Source of the DNA: Oscillospiraceae bacterium
Lineage (GTDB): Bacteria > Bacillota > Clostridia > Oscillospirales > Oscillospiraceae
Reading direction: 5' to 3'
Length of the DNA: 16,844 nucleotides
NCBI GenBank assembly: GCA_012513005.1
Contig: JAAZCZ010000089.1
Location: 1-16,844 of the forward strand
Under the pieces are notes generated by a model. It was not told the origin of the DNA, ran no database searches, and saw only the letters and a program-made list of their open reading frames with translations. This document shows, in pieces, positions 6,240 to 14,411 of this stretch; position 1 is the first letter of the stretch, and each line of letters starts with the position of its first letter. A program made the translations under genes and the position numbers.

Positions 6240-9200
6240 TTATTGCTGCTTTTTAAGCACCACATTAGATTCTCCCAGAATCTCCGTAAGCTCGTTTATT
6301 AGATCATCTGCAATTAGACAATTTGCCTTCAGCTTCTTTTTGCTGCTACTTAGATAGACTATCATCTGCTCCCTGCCCGGGAACATCTCGAGCAGCAGCT
6401 CTATTTTTCTAAATTCGGGTGTTTCTGTGCTGTCTACTCTGAGCCAAAGTGTGCGTTTTTCTGTGCTGTATTCCGGCTTCTTTTTTTCTGCTTCGGCTTT
6501 GTCAGGGCAACTGTTTTCGATTATTATTTCTGCTGTGTTTTCTTTTTGTTCTATATTTGCAGAAAATGAATCCTCTTCGTGTTCTTTTAGTTTTCTTACG
6601 CCATCTGCCACGAGCTGCACTTCTTTTTCGTCTCGTGCAGACAGTCTGCCGCCTATCAGCAGGGCTGCATTTTCTGCAATGAGCTCTGCTCCCTTGCCTT
6701 GCAGGTTTTGGAATACTAATACCTCTATGCTGCCCGTGTCATCCTCTAATCTGACATATGTCATCAGGCTTCCGTTTCTTGTCTGCCTTGTGCGGCTTGA
6801 AGCAACCACACCTGCAATGCTCACTTTTTGATTGTCCGAATATATATGCGGGCCGTTTTCCTCCGCAAAATCACTCATGATTTCGCCGATTTTTACTGCA
6901 CCTGCCTTTTTTGCCGAGAGTCTGTATGAGTCCATCGGATGACCGCAGAGATAAAGACCTGTTGTCTCCTTTTCCATCGCCATAAGCTCCGCTCTGCTAA
7001 ACTCTGCATAGTGCGGAATTTTGACCTCTGCTATTGCCTCGGCTTCATCTCCCATGCCGAAAAAGTCGAGCTGACCCGAAAGATTTTGCCTAGTTTCGTT
7101 TGCTATGCTGTCTAAAACAAGGTTAAGTGACATCAGCATAGAGCGCCTTGTGTGTGCAAATGTGTCAAGAGCACCTGATTTTATCAGATTTTCTATCGCA
7201 CGGCGCCCGACTTCCTTGCCGCTGATTCGTTTTGCAAAGTCTTCAATGCCGATAAAATTGCCTGACTGCTCACGCTCTGCAACTATCATATTAGCTGCCT
7301 TTGCGCCCATACCCTTTATTGCAAGCAGCCCGAATCTCAGGTTACCGTCCTGCACAGAAAAGTCCTGCTGAGACAAGTTTATATCAGGCGGCAAGAGAGC
7401 TATGCCCATGTCTTTGCACTCGGCTATATATTCAGCTACCTTACCTGAGCTGTCCAGCACTGATGATAACAAAGCTGCCATATACTCCTGCGGATAGTGG
7501 CATTTGAGATATGCCGTTCTGTAGCTTATCATGGCGTAGGCAACTGCGTGGGATTTATTAAATGCGTAGCTTGCAAAGTCTATTATCTCGTCATAAATGC
7601 TGTTTGCTATTTCAGCCGGTACGCCCTTACTGACAGCGCCCGATATGCCCCGACTCTCATCTCCGTGTATAAACGCCTGTCTTTCGGAGTCTATTACATC
7701 GTGCTTTTTCTTAGACATAGCACGGCGGATTATATCCGCCTGACCTAGTGAATATCCCGCTAATTTTCTGAATATTTCTATAACCTGCTCCTGATATACT
7801 ATGCAGCCGTAGGTTACTGCAAGTAGGGATTTGAGCAGCGGGTGTTTATATCTGATGCGATCGGGTCTGGCTGAGCAGTCTAAGAATCTGGGTATGCTCT
7901 CCATAGGTCCCGGTCTGTACAGAGCTATTAAAGCTGTTATATCCTCTATGCTCTTTGGTTTTAGACCAGTGCATACATTTGTTATGCCTGTTGATTCTAA
8001 CTGAAACACTCCCGATGTCTTGCCCTGCGCCAGCATTTGGAAGGTCATTTCGTCGTCTTCGGGTATTTTCTCTATGTCAAAATCGCTCTGCCGTTTTTTT
8101 ATGAGAGTAACAGCGTCATCAATTACGGTTAAGTTCCTAAGACCCAAAAAGTCCATTTTGAGCAGACCCAGCTCTTCGAGTGTGGTCATCGGAAACTGAG
8201 TTACTATCGCCTCGTCGTTTATAGCCAGCGGCACATATTCACAGACAGGCTTTTCTGTTATCACAACACCCGCTGCATGCGTTGAGGCATGTCTGGGTGA
8301 GCCCTCTAAAGCCTTTGCTGTGTCTATGAGGTTTTTTATTTTCTCGTCAGAGCTGTACATATCACGGAAGGTTGAGGATGTTTTTAGCGCATCCTCCAAG
8401 GTTATTCCAAGTTCAGCGGGAACCTGCTTTGCCACAGCGTCACACTCGGCGTAGCTTATGCTAAGTGCCCTGCCCGTGTCTCTTATGGCGGCGCGGGCCG
8501 CCAAGGTTCCGAAGGTGACTATCTGCGCCACATGCTCACTGCCGTATTTTCGGTTTACATAATCAATTACTTCTCCGCGCCTTCTTACGCAGAAGTCTAT
8601 GTCTATATCCGGCATTGAGACTCGCTCCGGGTTTAGAAATCGCTCAAAATAGAGCTGATATTTAATTGGGTCTACATCGGTTATATTTAGGCAGTAGCTG
8701 ACTATGCTGCCCGCTGCGCTGCCTCTGCCGGGTCCTACCGGTATGCCTGATTTTTTGGCAAAGGCGATAAAATCTGAGACTATGAGAAAATAGTCAACAA
8801 AGTTCATCCGCTCTATCATTGAAAGCTCATAATCCAGCTGAGCTAATAGCTCGGGCGTGCCCTCGCCGTATCGCTTTTCATAGCCTTCCTTGCAGAGTTT
8901 TCTAAGATATGAAACACTGCTGCCCTCGCCTTCGGGCAGGGTAAAAAGCGGAAGGTGATAGACTCCGAACTCAAATTCAAAGGAGCACATGTCTGCAATT
9001 TTCTGTGTATTTTCTATGCCGCTCTGATGTGAGGGAAAAAGTGCGCGCATTTCTTCTTCTGTTTTTATATAAAACTCATCGGGTGAGAGCTTCATTCTCT
9101 CCGGCTCGTCCACCGTTTTACCGGTCTGAATGCACATTAGAACATCCTGATAGTAGGCATCGGATTTTTCTATATAGTGGGCATCGTTTGTTATGGCAAT

Positions 9201-9797
9201 GGGAATGTTAGTTTCCTCGTGAATTCTTATTATTCCCTTTGCGGCTGTCTCTTCTTCGGCTATGCCGTGCCTTTGCAGCTCCAAATAGAACCTATCCTCG
9301 CCGAAATGAGAATACAGCTCCAGCGCCTTTTTCTTGGCATCTTCATAATTGCCGTTTATTATGCTCTGCGGAATATAGCCTGCAAGGCAGCCCGATAGGC
9401 AAATTAGCCCCTCGCTGTGCTTATACAGCAGATCCCAGTCTATTCTCGGTTTTATGTAAAAGCCGTTTATATAGCTTTGGGAGACTAAGTAGCTTAGGTT
9501 TTTGTAGCCTGTTTCGTTCTCACACAGCAAAATCAGATGCGTGTAATCCGCATCTGTCTTATGCTCCTTGTCGCTCATCCGCCTCGGTGCAATATATACC
9601 TCGCAGCCGATAATAGGCTTTATTCCTGCTTTTTCGCACTCTCTGTAAAAGTTGACAGCGCCGTACATAACTCCGTGGTCTGTAATGGCAACGGCATTCA
9701 TGCCCAAGCTTTTTACATGCTTTGCAAGCCTGTCGATTCGGCAGGCGCCGTCCAGCAGGCTAAACTCTGTATGTAAATGCAGGTGGACAAAGGACAT
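6240..9797 (-). CDS. dnaE: DNA polymerase III alpha subunit
   Basis: DnaE is the replicative polymerase alpha subunit (family C). At 1185 residues it has the usual DnaE length and order. PHP domain (about 1-210). Polymerase palm with GPGRGSAAGS (355-364) and PDIDIDF (396-402), whose aspartates D399 and D401 are the expected catalytic residues. Finger and tandem helix-hairpin-helix regions (to about 880). A C-terminal OB-fold (about 985-1070) and tail. It lacks the PolC-type embedded 3'-5' exonuclease, so it is not PolC. All nine usual PHP metal ligands appear to be present (H7, H9, D16, H41, E66, H87, C137, D205, H207). A GGGGAG site lies just before the ATG. It follows the Mbeg1-like gene with a 16-base gap, so the two are probably co-transcribed. 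Clostridia normally also encode PolC; that gene is not in this window. Confidence 0.97.
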   Translation of the reverse strand: MSFVHLHLHTEFSLLDGACRIDRLAKHVKSLGMNAVAITDHGVMYGAVNFYRECEKAGIKPIIGCEVYIAPRRMSDKEHKTDADYTHLILLCENETGYKNLSYLVSQSYINGFYIKPRIDWDLLYKHSEGLICLSGCLAGYIPQSIINGNYEDAKKKALELYSHFGEDRFYLELQRHGIAEEETAAKGIIRIHEETNIPIAITNDAHYIEKSDAYYQDVLMCIQTGKTVDEPERMKLSPDEFYIKTEEEMRALFPSHQSGIENTQKIADMCSFEFEFGVYHLPLFTLPEGEGSSVSYLRKLCKEGYEKRYGEGTPELLAQLDYELSMIERMNFVDYFLIVSDFIAFAKKSGIPVGPGRGSAAGSIVSYCLNITDVDPIKYQLYFERFLNPERVSMPDIDIDFCVRRRGEVIDYVNRKYGSEHVAQIVTFGTLAARAAIRDTGRALSISYAECDAVAKQVPAELGITLEDALKTSSTFRDMYSSDEKIKNLIDTAKALEGSPRHASTHAAGVVITEKPVCEYVPLAINDEAIVTQFPMTTLEELGLLKMDFLGLRNLTVIDDAVTLIKKRQSDFDIEKIPEDDEMTFQMLAQGKTSGVFQLESTGITNVCTGLKPKSIEDITALIALYRPGPMESIPRFLDCSARPDRIRYKHPLLKSLLAVTYGCIVYQEQVIEIFRKLAGYSLGQADIIRRAMSKKKHDVIDSERQAFIHGDESRGISGAVSKGVPAEIANSIYDEIIDFASYAFNKSHAVAYAMISYRTAYLKCHYPQEYMAALLSSVLDSSGKVAEYIAECKDMGIALLPPDINLSQQDFSVQDGNLRFGLLAIKGMGAKAANMIVAEREQSGNFIGIEDFAKRISGKEVGRRAIENLIKSGALDTFAHTRRSMLMSLNLVLDSIANETRQNLSGQLDFFGMGDEAEAIAEVKIPHYAEFSRAELMAMEKETTGLYLCGHPMDSYRLSAKKAGAVKIGEIMSDFAEENGPHIYSDNQKVSIAGVVASSRTRQTRNGSLMTYVRLEDDTGSIEVLVFQNLQGKGAELIAENAALLIGGRLSARDEKEVQLVADGVRKLKEHEEDSFSANIEQKENTAEIIIENSCPDKAEAEKKKPEYSTEKRTLWLRVDSTETPEFRKIELLLEMFPGREQMIVYLSSSKKKLKANCLIADDLINELTEILGESNVVLKKQQ

Positions 9798-9813
9798 TTT
9801 ACTCCCCTAACTG

Positions 9814-11046
9814 TTATAATCCTGGTTCCGGTATCTCGTTTGCTTTTTCTACTGTAGTCACCGGCTCTGTTTCAGGTTTGCCTATACCCTGGTTATCTAT
9901 CATCTGGTTTAGAGCCTTTTTGACTGTTTTAATAGGGCTTTTAGCTATTTCAGGCACAGGTATAGACTGTCTGGCTACACTGAAGTACTCGCGGGCAAAA
10001 GCCTCAATCGGACCTACGACTTTTTCTCTCTGCTCCGGGTCTTTGAAAACTCTTTTGGCAATTTCAAAAGCTCCTGTGAGCCCGCTTTCGGAAAGCTCGG
10101 TTAGAGTTTGTGCTCCTGTTGCTCCGAGTGCGTTAAAAAATGCATCGGTAAACGCCCGTCTCTCCCCTTCATCCAGTTCGCCGCCCATTGCGTGCATTGC
10201 CTTGTCGAATATCTGGGACCTTAACGAAAATCCCTCTGCCCTTAAAAAGGCAGGTCCTACAAGCTCCCATGAAAAGCCGTCATGGGCTCCTGCTCCCTTT
10301 ATGTTGCTGTATACTATTTCAAAGTCATCGTCCTGATGCAGAAGCATCCCGACTATTGAATACTGCGGTACTATTGTGCGTATTCTGGGCTGTACACGCA
10401 TGTATTCCGGCACATCTTTTACAGAGTGCTTAAATCCCGGACCGTCGTTATTGAAAATTTCAAGTAGCCTGTCTTGAAGCTCGGGCTTGCAGCTCATTGC
10501 CGCAAATACTGCCAGGTTTCCACCCTTTGAGTGCCCTCCTACACGAAACTTGCCGTCAAATGAATCGCCCTGACGCTGCAAGTATTCTGCTGCGTCAATC
10601 TGAGCCGGGACAATATCCTGCGAGATTAGATTAAAGTCTTCCTTCCATGCAATCAGATTATCGTCCGTGCCCCTATATGACACAAACCTTGTGCCGTCAT
10701 TTAATCCGAATGTAACCGCTGCAAACTGCTTTTCAATCTCGACCTCAACTCGGTTTACATAATCAATTGCCGTCATGTCTCCGAAGCGTTTGCTCTCTAC
10801 TGCCTTTTTTAGAAGCGGAACTAAACCGGCAGAGGAAATAACTCCCTGCTTTTTGTCCTCTTCACCGTATTTTGCGAAATACTCCGCCGCGACCTCTGAG
10901 ATTTTCTTTTCTCCGTTTTCGGGAATGATGTCTGAATAATCAAGTGTAACTAATTTGCTGAGTATGAGGTTATCTACCTCATTGAAGGGGTCTGCATTAA
11001 AATCTAAATCCCCTCGCCAGTCTAAGTAATCTAGAATGTTTGGCAT
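9814..11046 (-). CDS. Mbeg1-like (DUF2974) alpha/beta hydrolase
   Basis: This 410-residue protein resembles the DUF2974/Mbeg1-like family, a lipase-like alpha/beta hydrolase group common in Firmicutes. The nucleophile elbow GHSKG (171-175) with S173 is preceded by a YRGTDD motif (124-129) typical of lipase-3-like folds. NNDGPGF (199-205) and a late GAHDGFSWE segment that may carry the catalytic histidine also fit. There is no signal peptide or membrane segment, so it is probably cytoplasmic. The substrate is unknown; the family is annotated by fold only. The C-terminal 120 residues (about 290-410) are helical and end in a Pro/Glu-rich tail. AAAGGAG lies seven bases before the ATG. It sits 83 bases after the MBL hydrolase and 16 bases before dnaE, an unremarkable but tight context that does not explain its role. 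Confidence 0.8.
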   Translation of the reverse strand: MPNILDYLDWRGDLDFNADPFNEVDNLILSKLVTLDYSDIIPENGEKKISEVAAEYFAKYGEEDKKQGVISSAGLVPLLKKAVESKRFGDMTAIDYVNRVEVEIEKQFAAVTFGLNDGTRFVSYRGTDDNLIAWKEDFNLISQDIVPAQIDAAEYLQRQGDSFDGKFRVGGHSKGGNLAVFAAMSCKPELQDRLLEIFNNDGPGFKHSVKDVPEYMRVQPRIRTIVPQYSIVGMLLHQDDDFEIVYSNIKGAGAHDGFSWELVGPAFLRAEGFSLRSQIFDKAMHAMGGELDEGERRAFTDAFFNALGATGAQTLTELSESGLTGAFEIAKRVFKDPEQREKVVGPIEAFAREYFSVARQSIPVPEIAKSPIKTVKKALNQMIDNQGIGKPETEPVTTVEKANEIPEPGL

Positions 11047-11129
11047 ATTTACACTCCTTTATTTTAGTTGCGGCAGTATTCTGTTTTAGGTTTTCAGCAC
11101 TTATCTGACTTGCGTCTGAAAAATTCCTT

Positions 11130-11741
11130 TCAGAGCTGCAGAGCCCTCTTCATATACGGGTTGTGTGCTCTTTCAAAGGCGAGTGTTGTTGCGTCTCCGT
11201 GGCCTGAGTAGACATCAAAATTTTCTCCGAGCTGTGATATCTTTTTGAGAGATTTTAGTATCTGCATAAAGTCTCCGCCGGGGAAATCTGTTCTGCCCAT
11301 TGAGCCGCGAAACAGTGTGTCGCCGACAAACAGGGAATCCTCGCAGATTATTGTGACTCCGCCTTCTGTGTGCCCCGGTGTGCTTATTATCTTAAAATGA
11401 AGACCTGAAATGTCTATTTCGTCGCCGTCATCATAGAAAAGTGCGCCTTCCGGAATTGAAAAGCCCAGCGGTTTTCCTACTTTATCTGCATTTTCTTCGC
11501 GGGGGCAGACATAGACAGGTGCCTTTGTTGCCTCTCTTACCTTTTTTAAAGCGCCTACATGGTCGAAGTGACCGTGGGTCAAAAATATTGCCTTGCAACT
11601 TAGCTTATTGCTTTCTAAGTAGTTTAGGATTGTGTTTGACTCTGCGCCCGGGTCGATTACAACGCAGTCTAATGTGTTTTCATCTGTTACTATGTAGCAG
11701 TTTGTTCCGATGTGGCCGACTTCAAGTGTTTTTATTAGCAT
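11130..11741 (-). CDS. MBL-fold metallo-hydrolase, glyoxalase II-like
   Basis: This is a single-domain metallo-beta-lactamase fold protein of about 203 residues from the chosen start, similar to the YqgX/YcbL glyoxalase II-like group. All metal ligands are visible: HGHFDH with H56, H58, D60 and H61, then H124 (TPGHTEGG), D141 (VGDTLF) and H181 (SGHGD). It probably binds two zinc or iron ions and hydrolyses a thioester or related substrate; the true substrate is not known. It lacks the separate C-terminal domain of classical glyoxalase II. I place the start at the ATG at 11741, because a GGAGG site sits six bases before it. A TTG four codons earlier (11753) overlaps that site and is less likely. 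The gene begins 15 bases after dtd, as part of the recJ-rel-dtd cluster. Confidence 0.9.
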   Translation of the reverse strand: MLIKTLEVGHIGTNCYIVTDENTLDCVVIDPGAESNTILNYLESNKLSCKAIFLTHGHFDHVGALKKVREATKAPVYVCPREENADKVGKPLGFSIPEGALFYDDGDEIDISGLHFKIISTPGHTEGGVTIICEDSLFVGDTLFRGSMGRTDFPGGDFMQILKSLKKISQLGENFDVYSGHGDATTLAFERAHNPYMKRALQL

Positions 11742-11756
11742 GTTTTCCTCCAAAGA

Positions 11757-12194
11757 TTAATCTGTTTCTAATATTATTGTGACAGGGCCGTCGTTCACCG
11801 ATGAAACCTTCATTTCGGCTCCGAAAATGCCTGTTTTCACATTAAATCCGCGGTTTTCGCATTCTTTTATTACCAGCTCATAAAGAGGTATCGCAATAGC
11901 GGGACCTGCTGCCTGAGTAAAGCCCGGTCTGCGGCTTTTTGTGTCTGCATAGAGTGTGAACTGGCTGACGATAAGAAGCTCAGCTCCGGCTGACATTGGG
12001 TCTATGTTCATTTTTCCGTTCTCATCCTCAAAAACCCGCAGTCCGCATATTTTATCCGCTATTTTTACAGCGTTTTCCTGCGTATCGTCTTTATGTACCC
12101 CGAGCAGGACTAAGAAGCCCTTTTCTATTTGGCATTCTTGCCTGCCGTCTACCCCAACCGAGGCATTTAATACTCTTGTTATTACCGCTCTGAT
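11757..12194 (-). CDS. dtd: D-aminoacyl-tRNA deacylase with apparent ATC start
   Basis: Dtd removes D-amino acids (and glycine from mischarged tRNA-Ala) from tRNA by hydrolysing the ester bond, acting as a cytoplasmic dimer. Read from 12194 the product is 145 residues, the normal family length. It begins (M)RAVITRV, as expected for the first Dtd strand, and carries SQFTL (77-81) and NDGPVT (134-139), the latter holding the Gly-cisPro pair (136-137). The oddity is the start: the codon at the conserved first position is ATC, not ATG. No ATG, GTG or TTG is in frame nearby upstream, and the first downstream ATG (codon 62 at 12011) would remove over a third of the domain. A perfect AGGAGG lies eight bases before the ATC. 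The gene overlaps the end of rel by 13 bases, so coupled initiation is likely. A base error in the assembly is the alternative. Confidence 0.88.
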   Translation of the reverse strand: MRAVITRVLNASVGVDGRQECQIEKGFLVLLGVHKDDTQENAVKIADKICGLRVFEDENGKMNIDPMSAGAELLIVSQFTLYADTKSRRPGFTQAAGPAIAIPLYELVIKECENRGFNVKTGIFGAEMKVSSVNDGPVTIILETD

Positions 12195-14407
12195 ACGCCC
12201 GCCCTCCTGACCTCTATTACTCCGCGTATTGCTTCTAATTTTCTGATTATCGCAAGTAGCTCCTCGCGGTTTTTGACCTCTAAAACTACATTTGCAGTGG
12301 ACTGGTTGTTGCCTATGTCTCTTGCGCTTAGGCTGCGCACCTTAGCGTTCTGTGCGTTTAAGAGCGTTGCCACATCCATGATGAAGCCCGAGCGTTCTTT
12401 TGCAAGTATCCTCAAGGTTGTTGAGTAATAATCGTTTGTGACTTTTGCCCAACTGACGCTGAGCCACCTGCCGCCGTCTGCGTCTGCAATTCTCTGCTTT
12501 ACATAGTTCATGCAGTCTGTTCTGTGTATTGAGACTCCGTTGCCTCTTGTAATAAAGCCTATTACCTCATCTCCCGGAACGGGTGTGCAGCACTTTGAAA
12601 ACTTGACTAAGCAGTTGTCTAAGCCCTCGACTAAAATGCCCTGAACTGCTTTTTCGGGCTTGCCCGATCTTCGCTCTGCCTGCTCTGAGATTTTATCTAA
12701 AATTGTCTTTTTTTCGGGCTTTACAAGTCTTGCAATTTCGTCTTTTATCTTGTTTACGGACCTGACGCTTGTCTGACCGCCGTAGCCTATCGCTGCAAAT
12801 AAATCGTCTAAAGATGAGACTGCAAGCTTTTTAAGTACAATGGGAAGCATTGCTTCTGAGGTTATTTCGGAAAGACTTAGCCCGTTTTTCTTTAGCTCAT
12901 CTTCAAACATATCCTTGCCACGGATTATGTTTTCGTCTCGTTTTTCCTTTTTAAACCACTGCTTTATCTTTGTTCTTGTGCTGCTGCTCTTTGCCAGTTG
13001 CAGCCAGTCTCGGCTTGGACCGGCGGCTGATTTTGAGGTCCTTATTTCTATTATGTCCCCGTTTTTCAGCACATGGTCGTAGGTTGAGATTTTGCCGTTT
13101 ACCTTGGCACCCACCATTTTGTTGCCCACACCCGAGTGAATTGCGTAGGCAAAGTCTATAGGCGTTGCACCTGCAGGGAGGTTAATTACATCTCCGCTCG
13201 GAGTGAAAACGAAAACCTCGTCTGAGAACATATCTATTTTGAGCTCTTTAACAAAGTCCTGTGCTTCTGTTTCCTGCTGGGCTTCGAGCAGTCTTCTGAC
13301 CCATGCAAATTTCTCCTCGTCACCGTAGCGTAGCCCGTCTCCTCCGGATTTATATTTCCAGTGGGCGGCGACTCCGTATTCGGCTGTCTGGTGCATATCC
13401 CAAGTTCTTATTTGGACTTCAAATGGTATGCCCTCTGTGCCTATAACGGTTGTGTGTACGCTCTGGTAGCCGTTTGGCTTCGGAGTTGAAATATAGTCCT
13501 TAAATCTGCCGGGCACAGGCTTATACATGTCGTGTATGAGACCGAGTGCGTTGTAGCAGTCGGAAATATTTTCTACTATTACTCTAAATGCGCAGAGGTC
13601 GAATATTCCGCTTATGTTAAGCTGCTGTGAGTACATCTTTCTGTATATGCTGTATATGTGTTTTATGCGCCTGTACACAGTTGAGCTTATGTTTTCGCTT
13701 GTCATTCTGGTTTGGATTTGCTCTTCTATATTTGTCATAAAAGAGCTGAGCACATCCATCTTGTCTGCCAGAGTGTCCATTATTTCGTTGTAGCCCATTC
13801 TGTCCAGATAGTAGAGAGACCTGTCCTCAAGCTCCCATTTTATCTTTTGCATACCGAGCCTGTGCGCAATGGGCGCGTATATTTCCATGGTCTCGGCACT
13901 TTTTATAAGCTGCTTTTCTTCGGTTTGGTAGTCCATTGTGCGCATGTTGTGCAGGCGGTCTGCGATTTTTATTAGAATTACCCTAATGTCTTTCGCCATT
14001 GCAAGCAGCATCTTTCGCAGGTTTTCTGCCTGCTCCTCCTCGTGACTTGTATACTGCACACGAGTCAGCTTTGTGACACCGTCTACTATGTCGGCAACTG
14101 ATGAGCCGAAGAGCTTTTTGATGTCGTCGTATGTTGCTTCTGTGTCCTCGAGCACATCGTGCAACAGCGCCGCGACTACAGAGTCTTCCTCTAAACCCTG
14201 CTCAACAATTATGTCTGCCGTTGCTATGCAGTGGGTGACATATGCAGAGCCGTCTTTTCTTTTTTGGCCTTCATGTCTCTCGGCTGCAAACTCATATGCC
14301 GCGCGTACACGCCCTAAGTCCATGGCAATATTGCCGGCTAAAATGTGTTTTACAAGCTCTGAAAAGAGCTTATCGGCATCCCAATTTATGCAGATAGGGG
14401 TCTCCAT
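12182..14407 (-). CDS. rel: Bifunctional (p)ppGpp synthetase/hydrolase, Rel/SpoT family
   Basis: Rel makes (p)ppGpp from GTP or GDP and ATP on stalled ribosomes and also degrades it, controlling the stringent response. The product is 741 residues from the chosen start, with the full long-RSH layout. The hydrolase HD domain has H45, H59, HD (83-84), ED (87-88) and DRLHN (150-154). The synthetase domain has GRFKDYISTPKPNGYQSVH (299-317). A TGS domain (about 392-456), a zinc-finger-like CCTPVPGD segment (about 605) and a C-terminal ACT domain (about 665-735) follow. Both catalytic domains look intact, so it is bifunctional. I start at 14407, since GGGAGG lies seven bases before that ATG; an ATG at 14422 contains that site itself. 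The ATG comes four bases after the recJ stop, and the end overlaps dtd by 13 bases. THC (58-60) stands where family members usually have HP after the histidine. Confidence 0.96.
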   Translation of the reverse strand: METPICINWDADKLFSELVKHILAGNIAMDLGRVRAAYEFAAERHEGQKRKDGSAYVTHCIATADIIVEQGLEEDSVVAALLHDVLEDTEATYDDIKKLFGSSVADIVDGVTKLTRVQYTSHEEEQAENLRKMLLAMAKDIRVILIKIADRLHNMRTMDYQTEEKQLIKSAETMEIYAPIAHRLGMQKIKWELEDRSLYYLDRMGYNEIMDTLADKMDVLSSFMTNIEEQIQTRMTSENISSTVYRRIKHIYSIYRKMYSQQLNISGIFDLCAFRVIVENISDCYNALGLIHDMYKPVPGRFKDYISTPKPNGYQSVHTTVIGTEGIPFEVQIRTWDMHQTAEYGVAAHWKYKSGGDGLRYGDEEKFAWVRRLLEAQQETEAQDFVKELKIDMFSDEVFVFTPSGDVINLPAGATPIDFAYAIHSGVGNKMVGAKVNGKISTYDHVLKNGDIIEIRTSKSAAGPSRDWLQLAKSSSTRTKIKQWFKKEKRDENIIRGKDMFEDELKKNGLSLSEITSEAMLPIVLKKLAVSSLDDLFAAIGYGGQTSVRSVNKIKDEIARLVKPEKKTILDKISEQAERRSGKPEKAVQGILVEGLDNCLVKFSKCCTPVPGDEVIGFITRGNGVSIHRTDCMNYVKQRIADADGGRWLSVSWAKVTNDYYSTTLRILAKERSGFIMDVATLLNAQNAKVRSLSARDIGNNQSTANVVLEVKNREELLAIIRKLEAIRGVIEVRRAGVSER
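12192..12208 (-). promoter_or_regulatory. Ribosome binding site deciding the dtd ATC start
   Basis: On the - strand AGGAGG (12203-12208) is followed by an eight-base spacer and then ATC (12192-12194). This is an optimal Shine-Dalgarno sequence and spacing, and it lies inside the last codons of rel. No other candidate start codon in the dtd frame has a comparable site. Confidence 0.7.
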
Positions 14408-14411
14408 ATGT

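Noticed and set aside
11047..11129. A terminator between the MBL hydrolase and the Mbeg1-like gene
   Set aside because: Only short weak repeats such as CTGAAA/TTTCAG are visible, without a terminator-grade stem and T run, so co-transcription remains possible.
11741..11753. Upstream TTG start for the MBL hydrolase
   Set aside because: The TTG overlaps the GGAGG that correctly positions the ATG at 11741, so the shorter form is preferred.
11757..12011. An 84-residue stand-alone protein starting at the ATG at 12011
   Set aside because: It is only the C-terminal part of Dtd; the frame upstream encodes the rest of a conserved full-length protein.
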